Below are positions 54,137 through 61,664 of a stretch of DNA of 64,000 bases, piece by piece. Source of the stretch: Aggregatibacter actinomycetemcomitans (GTDB taxonomy: Bacteria > Pseudomonadota > Gammaproteobacteria > Enterobacterales > Pasteurellaceae); contig NZ_NRDF01000006.1 of NCBI RefSeq assembly GCF_003130205.1, positions 29,311 through 93,310 on the forward strand, written 5' to 3'. Position numbers and translations under genes: made by a program. How positions within the stretch are numbered: the stretch's first letter is position 1; each line of letters starts with the position of its first letter. The notes beneath the pieces are model-generated. The model saw only the letters and a list, made by a program, of their open reading frames with translations, was not told where the DNA came from and made no database searches.

Positions 54137-54976
54137 TTACCGAATAAACGTAGACAAAAGTTTTAGAATGATCAAATGAAGAGGGTAGTACATATAGAAG
54201 AAATTTTTAAAAATCGTTGAGCGCGGGCGGGGAATTGACAAACTAGGTATAGAGATAAATTTTTCGGGGTAAGTCAATAATAATACAGTAAAGCTGATTA
54301 CTATTATGGGAAGTATAAATAAAATCGAACCGAAATACGCAGATAACATGGACGCATTTTGTGCAATCGCAATCGCTATCAGGACACCTGCACCACAAAG
54401 CTGTTGATGTGGTGTTTTAGCTACTTTGATATAAATATAACTTGAAACGCAGTAGATAAGACCCCGTAAATCATAGTCTGAAACGTAGGCAACGCAGAAC
54501 GCCAAAAGCGCCGCAATTATACCGATTATCTTATAAGTTAATTGAGGTTTAAAAAGCATTTGTCCGGCATAAATGAAGGTAATGACAGCAAAAAACTGAA
54601 ATAAAATATTGAGTTCCTCGATGGTGTACAGTGATTGAGCGAATACCCATTGATAAGCTATTTGCGCAATACAGGCCCAACCGAGCATACGGATGAGATA
54701 TTTTTTTACGTTGACCTCCGGTCGTGAAAGATTCGCGGCAATAATAAAACCAAAAATCAGAAAAGCACTTCGTCCAATGATACGTAACAATATGGGAAGT
54801 TCCTGAAAATATGAAGGATTTAAAATAATCGCAATATGATCTGCCGTCATCGGGAATAATCCTATCCATTTTAGCAGTTCAGTTTGAGATGAAGTTAAGG
54901 GCGCCATGGTATTTAATGCGTGAAGTAAAGCCGGGGTTGATGAATAAATACATAATATCTTAAAAAAGAAAAGCAT
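54137..54976 (-). CDS. TraX-family membrane protein
   Basis: A 279-residue polytopic membrane protein with about eight hydrophobic segments. The family phrase KWIGLFPMTADHIAII and FLIFGFIIAANLSR near the N-terminus, and FFYMYYPLHLIILKLL at the end, identify TraX. F TraX acetylates the pilin. The ribosome site at 54976 is weak and a start at 54907 is possible. It stands just before PilL and may modify the TIGR03745 pilin. Confidence 0.85.
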   Translation of the reverse strand: MLFFFKILCIYSSTPALLHALNTMAPLTSSQTELLKWIGLFPMTADHIAIILNPSYFQELPILLRIIGRSAFLIFGFIIAANLSRPEVNVKKYLIRMLGWACIAQIAYQWVFAQSLYTIEELNILFQFFAVITFIYAGQMLFKPQLTYKIIGIIAALLAFCVAYVSDYDLRGLIYCVSSYIYIKVAKTPHQQLCGAGVLIAIAIAQNASMLSAYFGSILFILPIIVISFTVLLLTYPEKFISIPSLSIPRPRSTIFKNFFYMYYPLHLIILKLLSTFIR

Positions 54977-55005
54977 ATCTACAGAAAGTAGATATGCCTG
55001 ATAAG

Positions 55006-55590
55006 TTAATATTCGTAGGTAAACATAATGGTTGTGACGCTACGATCTGCTTCAGTAATGATAAACAGGTTTTCCTCATCTACCGTATGCAGGCTTACAA
55101 CCCGCTTGTGATGTTTTACTGCATTATCATTGAGTAACCAGTCTGACTGACAAGTATTGCCCCAATCATAACTCAGTTGTCGTTTGATAAGCTCGTGGAT
55201 TTTATCGGAGCTCAGGACTTCTGACACGGCTTGAGTCACTCTGACCTTTCCCAATGTGAACGGTCTTTTTCTTGGGTTATCTAAAGACCACGGAAAATAT
55301 CCTCGATATTCATTGGTAGCCTCATTTGAAAAATAAAGCGTAGTTAAGTTATTTTCTGCTGTCCGGTCAGTAAATACAACAACTTCACCGACAGGCGATG
55401 GGTAGTGTGAATAAATGCCGGCAGCATTTGGGTGTGGCGCGACAACATTATCATCAAGCAAATCCGGTGAACATTTGCCTTGCTGCTGATATTCCAAAAG
55501 ATTGGCAATTGCAAAATCACTCAAGTTTTCGCGAATTTGACGGGAAATGCAAACCTGACCGATTTTAAAAAAATGATGGTGATGACACAT
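55006..55590 (-). CDS. Hypothetical ICE protein with an internally duplicated domain
   Basis: A 194-residue protein starting MCHHHHFFKIG; ATG at 55590 follows AAGGAGAAAC, while a longer frame would read through a leader hairpin. Its second half ends LFIITEADRSVTTIMF, the signature of a widespread plasmid/ICE protein family (ITEADRSxTT...EY) of unknown function. The first half is a diverged copy: FKIGQVCIS/FTLGKVRVT, ENLSDFAIANLL/EVLSSDKIHELI and FTDRTAENNLTTLYF/ITEADRSVTTIMF align. The histidine-rich start may bind metal. Leader hairpin c precedes it. Confidence 0.65.
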   Translation of the reverse strand: MCHHHHFFKIGQVCISRQIRENLSDFAIANLLEYQQQGKCSPDLLDDNVVAPHPNAAGIYSHYPSPVGEVVVFTDRTAENNLTTLYFSNEATNEYRGYFPWSLDNPRKRPFTLGKVRVTQAVSEVLSSDKIHELIKRQLSYDWGNTCQSDWLLNDNAVKHHKRVVSLHTVDEENLFIITEADRSVTTIMFTYEY

Positions 55591-55967
55591 AGAAGTTTCT
55601 CCTTGAATTTTAGATTGATGAAAACGTAAAGGGGAAACTTCCCTGCGCGGGGACGTTTCCCCGTTGGGTGAAGTGGTAGATAAAATGAAGTTATAAATAA
55701 TTTTGCTCGGCAAAACTTAGGTAACTGTTTGGTGAAACGATGAAATGATCGAGTAGCCGTAGCACGCGTTTGACTGTTATTACCGTCGCAACGGGTAAAT
55801 GAGTAAAAGTAATGCCCATCTGCTTGCTTCACCAAATTATGGACAACCACTTCGGTTTCATTACCATGTTTTGAGGTTAATATGATAATTTCACCTTTCT
55901 GGTGTAATTCCGGACATTTGGCGACAAAAACGGTTGGTGTGAATTTGGCATATTGGTTGATTGTCAT
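55521..55967 (-). CDS. DUF3560-like protein, probably truncated
   Basis: The first ~75 of 148 codons resemble the N-terminus of DUF3560 ICE proteins: FTPTVFVAKCPE, HQKGEIIILTSKHGNETEVVVHNLV and YFYSFTRCDGNNSQTRA. The usual long continuation is missing. The last ~50 codons run through leader hairpin c and into the start of the next gene, so this tail is probably not functional coding sequence. AGGAGA precedes the ATG at 55967. It may be a shortened working protein or a remnant. Confidence 0.5.
   Translation of the reverse strand: MTINQYAKFTPTVFVAKCPELHQKGEIIILTSKHGNETEVVVHNLVKQADGHYFYSFTRCDGNNSQTRATATRSFHRFTKQLPKFCRAKLFITSFYLPLHPTGKRPRAGKFPLYVFINLKFKEKLLCVITIIFLKSVRFAFPVKFAKT
55631..55662 (-). 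promoter_or_regulatory. Leader hairpin, copy c
   Basis: GGGGAAAC (55631-55638) pairs with GTTTCCCC (55655-55662). It lies 41-72 bp upstream of ATG 55590 and inside the tail of the DUF3560-like frame. Confidence 0.6.
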
Positions 55968-55989
55968 AATATTTCTCCTAAGAATTGAA

Positions 55990-56024
55990 GGGAAATATTA
56001 TGTCCACAAGGGATAATATTCCCC
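55990..56024 (-). promoter_or_regulatory. Leader hairpin, copy d
   Basis: GGGAAATATTA (55990-56000) pairs with TAATATTCCC (56014-56023), just upstream of the ribosome site of the gene starting at 55967. Confidence 0.55.
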
Positions 56025-56093
56025 TATGGGTAAGTGATGGAAGGTAAAACTTAAAGAAAAAGACCAACAAAATGCTGGTCTTTTTCGTGAATG

Positions 56094-56576
56094 TTAAGCC
56101 GCTTCAGCTGCTGAGGATTCTTCAGACTCCGGTGCAGGCTCATTGTCAACCGGATTGACCGGTTTTTCATAGTATTTCAATTCGCCATCAACTTTAATCA
56201 TTTTGATACGAATTAAACGACCTTTTAATGAAACGCCGGTATCACCTTTTTTGTGATACTCACTATCTTTTGAATAAGTGAATGTGTCATACCACAAATC
56301 ACTCATCACGAATGAAATTAAAACTTTTTTCTTCGTTTCAACAGCGTTTTTACAGCGCTCAATGAGCTTTTCAGCTTCTTCACCAACAACATTCATATCA
56401 AAAAAACGATATTCGGCGTCACTGGCAGGACCAACGAGAGCTGATACACGGCAGGCAAGGAATGGTTTTCCTTTTTTAGGGGTTACTTCGCGTATATCGC
56501 TTAAGTAACCGATGCCGGTAGTGTGCAGATTGAAGTATTGGGCTTGATTAACATTTTGTTGAGTTTGAGTAGTCAT
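56094..56576 (-). CDS. DUF3577/STY4534-family ICE replication-associated protein
   Basis: A 160-residue soluble protein. ATG at 56576 (MTTQTQQNVN, TTAGGAGAAA upstream) is preferred to a frame start at 56615, which lies in leader hairpin e. The phrases YFNLHTTGIGYLSDIREV, GKPFLACRVSALVGPA and EYRFFDMNVVG match DUF3577 proteins encoded on PFGI-1-type ICEs and annotated as ICE replication proteins. The beta-rich layout and acidic tail (PAPESEESSAAEAA) are reminiscent of single-strand-binding proteins, but it is not a canonical SSB. Confidence 0.8.
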   Translation of the reverse strand: MTTQTQQNVNQAQYFNLHTTGIGYLSDIREVTPKKGKPFLACRVSALVGPASDAEYRFFDMNVVGEEAEKLIERCKNAVETKKKVLISFVMSDLWYDTFTYSKDSEYHKKGDTGVSLKGRLIRIKMIKVDGELKYYEKPVNPVDNEPAPESEESSAAEAA

Positions 56577-56605
56577 GATTTTTCTCCTAAGTGAAATAAA
56601 AAAGC

Positions 56606-56644
56606 GGAGAAACATTCCTACCCAAATCGGGAAAAATGTTTCCC
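56606..56644 (-). promoter_or_regulatory. Leader hairpin, copy e
   Basis: GGGAAAAATGTTTCCC (56629-56644) folds on itself, preceded by a GGAGAAACATTCC unit at 56606. It lies 30-68 bp upstream of the DUF3577 start. Confidence 0.6.
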
Positions 56645-56660
56645 GCCAAGGGTTAAGTAA

Positions 56661-56873
56661 TTAATTTGAAGCGAACCAACCAAACTGGTCGTCTTGCAAA
56701 TAATAACGTTGAAAACCAAGCTTCTCTACATTGACATTATGCTGTGCGAGGGCTTGTTTGAGGCTTTCTTGATTGCATTGATTTTCCGGTAACGGATTTA
56801 TTTTATCTGTAGAGATAAAATAAAAATCTTTCCCATGAAAATCTCTTTTGTGAACAAGATTTGCGGTGTGCAT
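56661..56873 (-). CDS. Small hypothetical ICE protein
   Basis: A 70-residue protein, MHTANLVHKRDFHGKDFYFIS at the start. ATG at 56873 has TAGGAGAAAC upstream; an upstream in-frame ATG at 57002 would cross leader hairpin f and the structured element. It contains QRYYLQDDQFGWF near the end. No family recognised. It is the first gene behind structured element copy 2. Confidence 0.55.
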   Translation of the reverse strand: MHTANLVHKRDFHGKDFYFISTDKINPLPENQCNQESLKQALAQHNVNVEKLGFQRYYLQDDQFGWFASN

Positions 56874-56894
56874 GATGTTTCTCCTAAATAAAAC

Positions 56895-56933
56895 GGAGAA
56901 ACGTTTTCTCCTACGGGAAACACATTTCCCCGT
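56895..56933 (-). promoter_or_regulatory. Leader hairpins, copy f
   Basis: Two adjacent palindromes: GGAGAAACGTTTTCTCC (56895-56911) and ACGGGAAACACATTTCCCCGT (56913-56933, given as its ends ACGGGAAA and TTTCCCCGT). They lie 22-60 bp upstream of ATG 56873 and directly after structured element copy 2. Confidence 0.65.
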
Positions 56934-56948
56934 AAGGCGACAAATTAG

Positions 56949-57090
56949 TTGAGGTGGCATTCCTGCATAAGCAGTGTATCCTTTCAGAATGCTGGATAAC
57001 ATATTGGCTTTTGATTCTACTTACTCAAGGGTAAGGCGTTGCTTTTCAAGAATCATGCAACTTTTAAGGGCTGTTTACACAGCGTCTTAA
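56949..57090 (-). ncRNA. Structured intergenic element, copy 2
   Basis: This 142-bp copy matches 33661-33800, with long identical blocks (TTTTGATTCTACTTAC, GGTAAGGCGTTGCTT, CAAGAATCATGCAACTTTTA). Its outer helix uses GGCATTC/GAATGCT where copy 1 uses GGCATAC/GTATGCT, the small inner helix TGC/GCA replaces TAC/GTA, and GCTGT/ACAGC replaces GCTG/CAGC. It lies upstream of a hairpin-led small gene, as copy 1 does. Confidence 0.55.
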
Positions 57091-57420
57091 AACTCATTAG
57101 GTGTATTAAAATACAAAAATAGGAAAGAGAGTAGGAAAAATTAAAATATGGATTTGGAGATATTTTTGAGAAAGGAAAAAGCCACTGCTGAATCAACAAT
57201 GGCTTTTATATTTTGACTATAGATTAACTAAAAATTAAACAAGTAGACCAATCTAAATTGAGGCATAAAAACAATCACATCTTCGTCACAATGCTTTATT
57301 TTCATGTTTCGCATTATCCAGTTACTTTGTGGTCTTTAACTGGTTATATCTGTGGCATCTTTCAGACACAAACGGCACTCCTTTTTTCACCAGGGAGCTC
57401 AGGTATGGAAAAAGTAGCAA

Positions 57421-57476
57421 GCCATTGCGAATTCTTAATAACATTAAGGGGAATATGATTAAGAATTCGCAATGGC
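57421..57476. repeat. Perfect 18-bp inverted repeat
   Basis: GCCATTGCGAATTCTTAA (57421-57438) and TTAAGAATTCGCAATGGC (57459-57476) are exact complements with a 20-base spacer. It lies in the 580-bp non-coding stretch after topB, between structured element copies 2 and 3. It has no adjoining T-run, so it is not a simple terminator. Confidence 0.75.
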
Positions 57477-57522
57477 GAGCGTTTAGAGTAGGTGTGAGTA
57501 TGAGAGACTTACTCAAAATACC

Positions 57523-57640
57523 AGGTGGCATACCCATCGACGCTGAACGTTGGACGTGATAGAACTCCCTTTCAGTATGCTGGGAGCATTTTGGCTGGTT
57601 GTGAATTGATAACCGACAATTCACTAAACGGCTCTTTAAG
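57523..57640 (-). repeat. Structured intergenic element, divergent copy 3
   Basis: AGGTGGCATACC at 57523 and CCTTTCAGTATGCTGGGAGC at about 57568-57587 repeat the outer helix of copies 1 and 2, including the GGCATAC/GTATGCT pairing. The middle and the right part differ, though a TGAATTG/CAATTCA stem occupies the place of the GTTGC/GCAAC stem. It lies just past the topB stop. Confidence 0.45.
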
Positions 57641-57665
57641 CTTTCATAATAACACAAATTAAAAT

Positions 57666-59699
57666 TCATTGAACCAACTTTCTTAGGTTGGCGATTTGTT
57701 GACTGATATTTTGAGCATTACCGCCTCCTTTTCGACGCGCTGTGGATTTGCCAATGTTCTCAATATACCGACAATCCGGGTAGGCAGTACAGCCCCAAAA
57801 TTGTCCGTTTTTGCCGTTGCGTTTAGCCATCGGTGCGCCACATTGAGGGCATTTGCGAATTTCAATTTTCCCGAGACTGATTCCTTTGCTCATGCAGTCA
57901 TTTAATAAGCGTCGAATGAATGCCTCTTGCTTTTGCATAAATGCTTCTAATGTCAATGAACCTTCGGCTATTTGATTTAGCGCCTGTTCCCAGAGTGCTG
58001 TCAGCCCCGGATCTTTGAGTACAACAGGAAGATTATCAATTAAGGTAAATGCTTCCGTTGAGGCGATCAGCGATTTACCTTTCTTTTTCAGAAAACCTTT
58101 GTTGATAAGCCCCTGAATCAAACCTGCACGGGTTGCTTCCGTACCAAGCCCTTCGGTCTCTCTTAAGCGTTTTTTCAGGTCCTCATTAACGACAAATCGT
58201 GCCGCATTCTTCATCGCTGTCAGCAAGGTTCCTTCTGTGTAGTGATTAGGTGGTGAGGTTTGCAGGGATTTCATCTCCGTATCAAGTATTTTGCATTGTT
58301 GATTGGTAGCGAGTGTCGGTAATGGTTGTTGATTATCATCACTATCTTCCAACGTTTTACCAAATAAAATTTTCCAACCCGGTACTATCATCACATTACC
58401 TCGAGAAATGAAGGTGTGGGAACTGCACTTTAATAAAATTTGTGTTTTATCACTTTGGCTGATAGGTAAAAATTGTGCCAGATAACGACGGCGGATTAAA
58501 TCATAAAGCCTAAATTCTTCTTCAGACATTTTGCTGATATCTACTTTAACCGTTGTAGGAATAATACCATGGTGAGCCGTAATTTTTTTATCATTCCAGG
58601 CGCGGGATTTTTGCGTCAGATTTAGATGGGAGGCAAGAGGCTGTAATCGAGTATCTGAGGAGATTAAGCTCTTAATTACTTGTGGTGCTTCAGCCAGCTG
58701 CGATTCCGGCAAATAACCGCAATCCGTTCTAGGGTAGGTTGTTGCTTTGTGGGTTTCGTATAAGGATTGAGCAATATCTAATACCTGCTGAGCGCCTAAT
58801 CCGTACAAACGGTTTGCTTCACTTTGTAAATCGCTTAGTGCAAATAGCAGCGGGGCACTTTGTTTCTCCCGCTTGGTCTCTACTGACTCCACTTTCATTA
58901 CGCCGGCTTGTTGCACTTGTTGATTCACTGCTTGTATCGTTTGTTGGGATAAACAGAGTCCGTCCTCATCACAGTGTTGCTCAGGGATAACATATTGAGC
59001 AGTAAAATTCTGTTGCCCAGAAGAGAGGAGTGCGGATAAGGTAAAATGATTTTTGGGAACAAAGTTTTGAATTTCTCTATCTCGATTGACAACTAAAGCA
59101 AGGGTAGGACTTTGCACCCGTCCCACTGAAAGCGGCTTGCCTTGGTAACCTTGTTGTTGAGCCAGCAAGGTAAATAACCGGGAAAAATTCATGCCAATGA
59201 GCCAATCCGCCCGACTACGCCCTAATCCGGCATAATATAACGGTAAGGTTTCATGATTAGGTTTCAATAAGGCTAAGGCTTTACGAATACTGACATCATC
59301 CAATGCCGATAACCAGAGGCGCTGGATCCCGCCTTTAAATCCGGCTAACTCTAATAATTCCCGGGCGATGGTTTCACCTTCACGATCAATATCGGTTGCA
59401 ATGATGACGGATTGTGCTTTTTTAATGAGTTTGATGACAGTATTGAACTGCTTCTTCGTTTCTTTCTTGGGTGCCAGTTGCCATTGTCCCGGAATAATTG
59501 GTAAGGTTTCCAAGGACCATTTTTTCCATTCCGGCTGATATTCCTCCGGATCTAATTGCTCCACCAGATGTCCAATTCCCCAGGTGACGACGGTTTGTCC
59601 GTCCGGGGTTGCAAGGCAACCGTCACCACGTTGGTTGGCTCCTAATACTTTGGCAATGTCATTTCCCTGAGAAGGTTTTTCACAAAGATAGAGTTTCAT
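57666..59699 (-). CDS. topB: DNA topoisomerase III
   Basis: A 677-residue type IA topoisomerase. The Toprim domain has CEKPSQGNDIAKVLG and IIATDIDREGETIARELL; the active-site region is THKATTYPRTDCGYL with the catalytic Tyr near residue 321. A C-terminal zinc ribbon (CPQCGAPMAKRNGKNGQFWGC, given as CPQCGAPM and FWGCTAYPDC) follows. It decatenates or relaxes single-stranded regions during ICE replication and transfer. ICE-borne topB next to small regulators is common in this element class. It is transcribed leftwards, with small genes upstream. Confidence 0.93.
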   Translation of the reverse strand: MKLYLCEKPSQGNDIAKVLGANQRGDGCLATPDGQTVVTWGIGHLVEQLDPEEYQPEWKKWSLETLPIIPGQWQLAPKKETKKQFNTVIKLIKKAQSVIIATDIDREGETIARELLELAGFKGGIQRLWLSALDDVSIRKALALLKPNHETLPLYYAGLGRSRADWLIGMNFSRLFTLLAQQQGYQGKPLSVGRVQSPTLALVVNRDREIQNFVPKNHFTLSALLSSGQQNFTAQYVIPEQHCDEDGLCLSQQTIQAVNQQVQQAGVMKVESVETKREKQSAPLLFALSDLQSEANRLYGLGAQQVLDIAQSLYETHKATTYPRTDCGYLPESQLAEAPQVIKSLISSDTRLQPLASHLNLTQKSRAWNDKKITAHHGIIPTTVKVDISKMSEEEFRLYDLIRRRYLAQFLPISQSDKTQILLKCSSHTFISRGNVMIVPGWKILFGKTLEDSDDNQQPLPTLATNQQCKILDTEMKSLQTSPPNHYTEGTLLTAMKNAARFVVNEDLKKRLRETEGLGTEATRAGLIQGLINKGFLKKKGKSLIASTEAFTLIDNLPVVLKDPGLTALWEQALNQIAEGSLTLEAFMQKQEAFIRRLLNDCMSKGISLGKIEIRKCPQCGAPMAKRNGKNGQFWGCTAYPDCRYIENIGKSTARRKGGGNAQNISQQIANLRKLVQ

Positions 59700-59711
59700 T
59701 TTTTACCTCGC

Positions 59712-59960
59712 TTAAACGCATTCCAGAGAATTCAGCCAATCCGGACAAACACTAATTCGGATAAACTGCATATTAAGATCCCAGCCATAGTTATATACAT
59801 TCATAGAGCTTATTGTGTTGCCGGGTAAGGTAAATCCGGGTTTCTCCTTAAATCCATATACCTCACCTGTCGGTTGTGTCGCAATATAATTTACCCACTC
59901 GGGAACCATATATTGTTTACCCCGATAGAGAACGGATTTCTCCTTATTAAAGCTTGTCAT
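59712..59960 (-). CDS. Small hypothetical ICE protein
   Basis: An 82-residue protein, MTSFNKEKSVLYRGKQYMV at the start, with ATG 59960 behind AAAGGAGCAC. The start overlaps the end of the ribbon-helix-helix-like gene by 14 bp. It contains EWVNYIATQPTGEVYGF and PDWLNSLECV. No family recognised. It lies 12 bp ahead of topB and is probably co-transcribed. Confidence 0.55.
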   Translation of the reverse strand: MTSFNKEKSVLYRGKQYMVPEWVNYIATQPTGEVYGFKEKPGFTLPGNTISSMNVYNYGWDLNMQFIRISVCPDWLNSLECV

Positions 59961-60150
59961 TGTGTGCTCCTTTTTTCTTTTGCAATGCATACTGTTTCAA
60001 CTCTTCAGTAGAAATATGTTGTAATCCTTTTTTGATGATTTCCTGCAAAATGTCAGTTTCTTTAACCATTACTTTGCTTTGGATAATTGTCTCTACCGTT
60101 TTTGCTTCGACCTGCTGCCAGAGTTCAATTTCAATGTGTTTAGTCGGCAT
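59947..60150 (-). CDS. Small putative ribbon-helix-helix regulator
   Basis: A 67-residue protein, MPTKHIEIELWQQVEAKTVE at the start and a basic tail. A short N-terminal strand followed by two helices (ELWQQVEAKTVETII and ETDILQEIIKKGLQHI) fits a ribbon-helix-helix fold. It lies behind a TTAATCTAAA/TTTAGATTAA operator-like dyad and may repress the leftward topB operon. AAGGAGATG supplies the ribosome site. Confidence 0.5.
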   Translation of the reverse strand: MPTKHIEIELWQQVEAKTVETIIQSKVMVKETDILQEIIKKGLQHISTEELKQYALQKKKGAHNDKL

Positions 60151-60158
60151 ACATCTCC

Positions 60159-60210
60159 TTAATCTAAATATTTAGGAATAGATATTGATATTTTGGAGTT
60201 TTTAGATTAA
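60159..60210. promoter_or_regulatory. Operator-like dyad in a divergent promoter region
   Basis: TTAATCTAAA (60159-60168) and TTTAGATTAA (60201-60210) are exact complements separated by 32 bp. They lie between the leftward topB operon and the rightward gene at 60282. Confidence 0.5.
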
Positions 60211-60281
60211 AAATTAATAAGAAAGCAAACAATGAGGAATTGTTTTTCCTTTTTAATGAAAAAATAGCGGGTAGGTGAATT

Positions 60282-61271
60282 ATGTCTATACAAGAGGCTT
60301 ACTGTATTCAGCTTGATAATGTCGTTTCAATTACCCAGGCTAGAACGGAATTTTTGGATCGCTCGCCTTGCAAAAGATTTCAGTTTTTATGCTCAACAGA
60401 GTCATGTCGGCAAAGAGGGGTGAAAATTATCGGGGTGAACTATGACCATTTCCCGGATGAAATAAAACAATCACCTCATTTTAAGTATCGAAGTGATAAT
60501 AACCAACCTCATTCACCAGATTGTCAATGGACTCAGTCTGTTACGGAAAAACTTGCCGGGGAAAGTGATGAAGAATATAAGGTAAGAAAAGCTCGAAGTC
60601 GTCTGCATGATTACATAGACGAGTTTCAACTGCCAGAAGATAAATCTGAGCTACAGGATAAGCTGACAAAATTATCGCAAAGCACATCTCAATCTACAAC
60701 AAACAAAACTACATCAACCTCAACTCAATCAAATCAACAGCAAAAGCGGTATGTTAAAACGAGTCAGTTAATGAGACTGGTTGAAGCCTATTTAGATGCA
60801 AAGAAAACCTTATCAGATGACGACTTTATGAGGCTACCTCTTAAGGTGGCTGATTCAAATGTGAAATACTTATACCAATATTTTCGCAGGACGGAAAAAG
60901 CGATCAGAGATAAGCATAAATGTGTTTGTATTGGTGAAGTAGAACTGTTTGAATCTGAGGATTGGTTATATTTTAAATTACGAAAGCCTTATCAAGAAAG
61001 TGAAACTACATCACCAATTCCTATCTGCTTAGGGATTAAAAAGACGACTTTGGAAACGTACCATTATCGTAGAATGCTTCGTTCACATATTGATAGTAAT
61101 ACATATAAACGCAAGTATTTTAAAGTATATTTCATCCCACAGGAGACTGACTTTAATACCAAAAAAGTTAAAAATAAGGAAGGGAAGGAAATTGATATCT
61201 ATTTTTTTGAGATAGAAGACCTTAACTTATTTTGTTTATTTAACTACAGCTATTTGAAAAAGAAAAAATGA
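60282..61271 (+). CDS. Hypothetical ICE protein with cysteine/histidine N-terminal module
   Basis: A 329-residue protein, the only rightward gene in the right third of the ICE. The N-terminal 80 residues carry FLCSTESCRQRGVKIIGVNY, then HFKYRSDNNQPHSPDCQW; the Cys/Cys...His...His/Cys spacing suggests a zinc site, slightly like the N-terminal module of CoiA-type proteins. A serine/threonine/glutamine-rich linker (about 125-155) leads to a C-terminal domain with DWLYFKLRKPY and YHYRRMLRSHI. No family was firmly recognised. Its 3' end overlaps the convergent gene below by 32 bp. Confidence 0.55.
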   Translation: MSIQEAYCIQLDNVVSITQARTEFLDRSPCKRFQFLCSTESCRQRGVKIIGVNYDHFPDEIKQSPHFKYRSDNNQPHSPDCQWTQSVTEKLAGESDEEYKVRKARSRLHDYIDEFQLPEDKSELQDKLTKLSQSTSQSTTNKTTSTSTQSNQQQKRYVKTSQLMRLVEAYLDAKKTLSDDDFMRLPLKVADSNVKYLYQYFRRTEKAIRDKHKCVCIGEVELFESEDWLYFKLRKPYQESETTSPIPICLGIKKTTLETYHYRRMLRSHIDSNTYKRKYFKVYFIPQETDFNTKKVKNKEGKEIDIYFFEIEDLNLFCLFNYSYLKKKK

Positions 61272-61644
61272 GATTAATTCTTTCGTTTTTTAAGTATTGA
61301 TGTAAATGATAGATAAACCCGTTTACATCAAGAGAGTCGTATACACAAATTTCTCCTTCAAAAGCAGTAAATGAAAAATCAGCAAATTCCACACACTTCA
61401 TCTCTGACAATGTGAGTATGTAGCTACCTTTATTACTATTATAGAATTCAAGAGAGTGCCAAATAATACCTGATAATCTATAAGCCCAATGGTTTAGGAA
61501 AATAGTATCCGTACTATCGGTTTCTGAGGTAGATGACACTAATGTATCTTTGATATGTGTAAATAAGGCATGTAATTGTTGTTGGTACGTGGGATTTAAT
61601 CGGATGTTGCCATTAGTCGTATTTGCTTCAAATAATGATTCCAT
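61240..61644 (-). CDS. Hypothetical ICE protein
   Basis: A 134-residue acidic soluble protein starting MESLFEANTTNGNIRLN. It has NHWAYRLSGIIWHSLEFYNS and FEGEICVYDSLDVNGFIYHL. No family recognised. It lies 20 bp after the dnaB-methyltransferase chimera and overlaps the end of the rightward gene. The ribosome site is weak (AAGGATTAAC). Confidence 0.5.
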   Translation of the reverse strand: MESLFEANTTNGNIRLNPTYQQQLHALFTHIKDTLVSSTSETDSTDTIFLNHWAYRLSGIIWHSLEFYNSNKGSYILTLSEMKCVEFADFSFTAFEGEICVYDSLDVNGFIYHLHQYLKNERINLIFSFSNSCS

Positions 61645-61664
61645 ATTAGTTAATCCTTATAGTG

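Noticed and set aside
56094..56576. Reading this gene as a canonical single-strand-binding protein
   Set aside because: The sequence fits DUF3577 ICE proteins; the SSB core and tip motifs are absent.
57258..57669. Frames of 66-115 codons in the non-coding stretch left of topB
   Set aside because: They read through the perfect inverted repeat and structured element copy 3 and have no ribosome sites.
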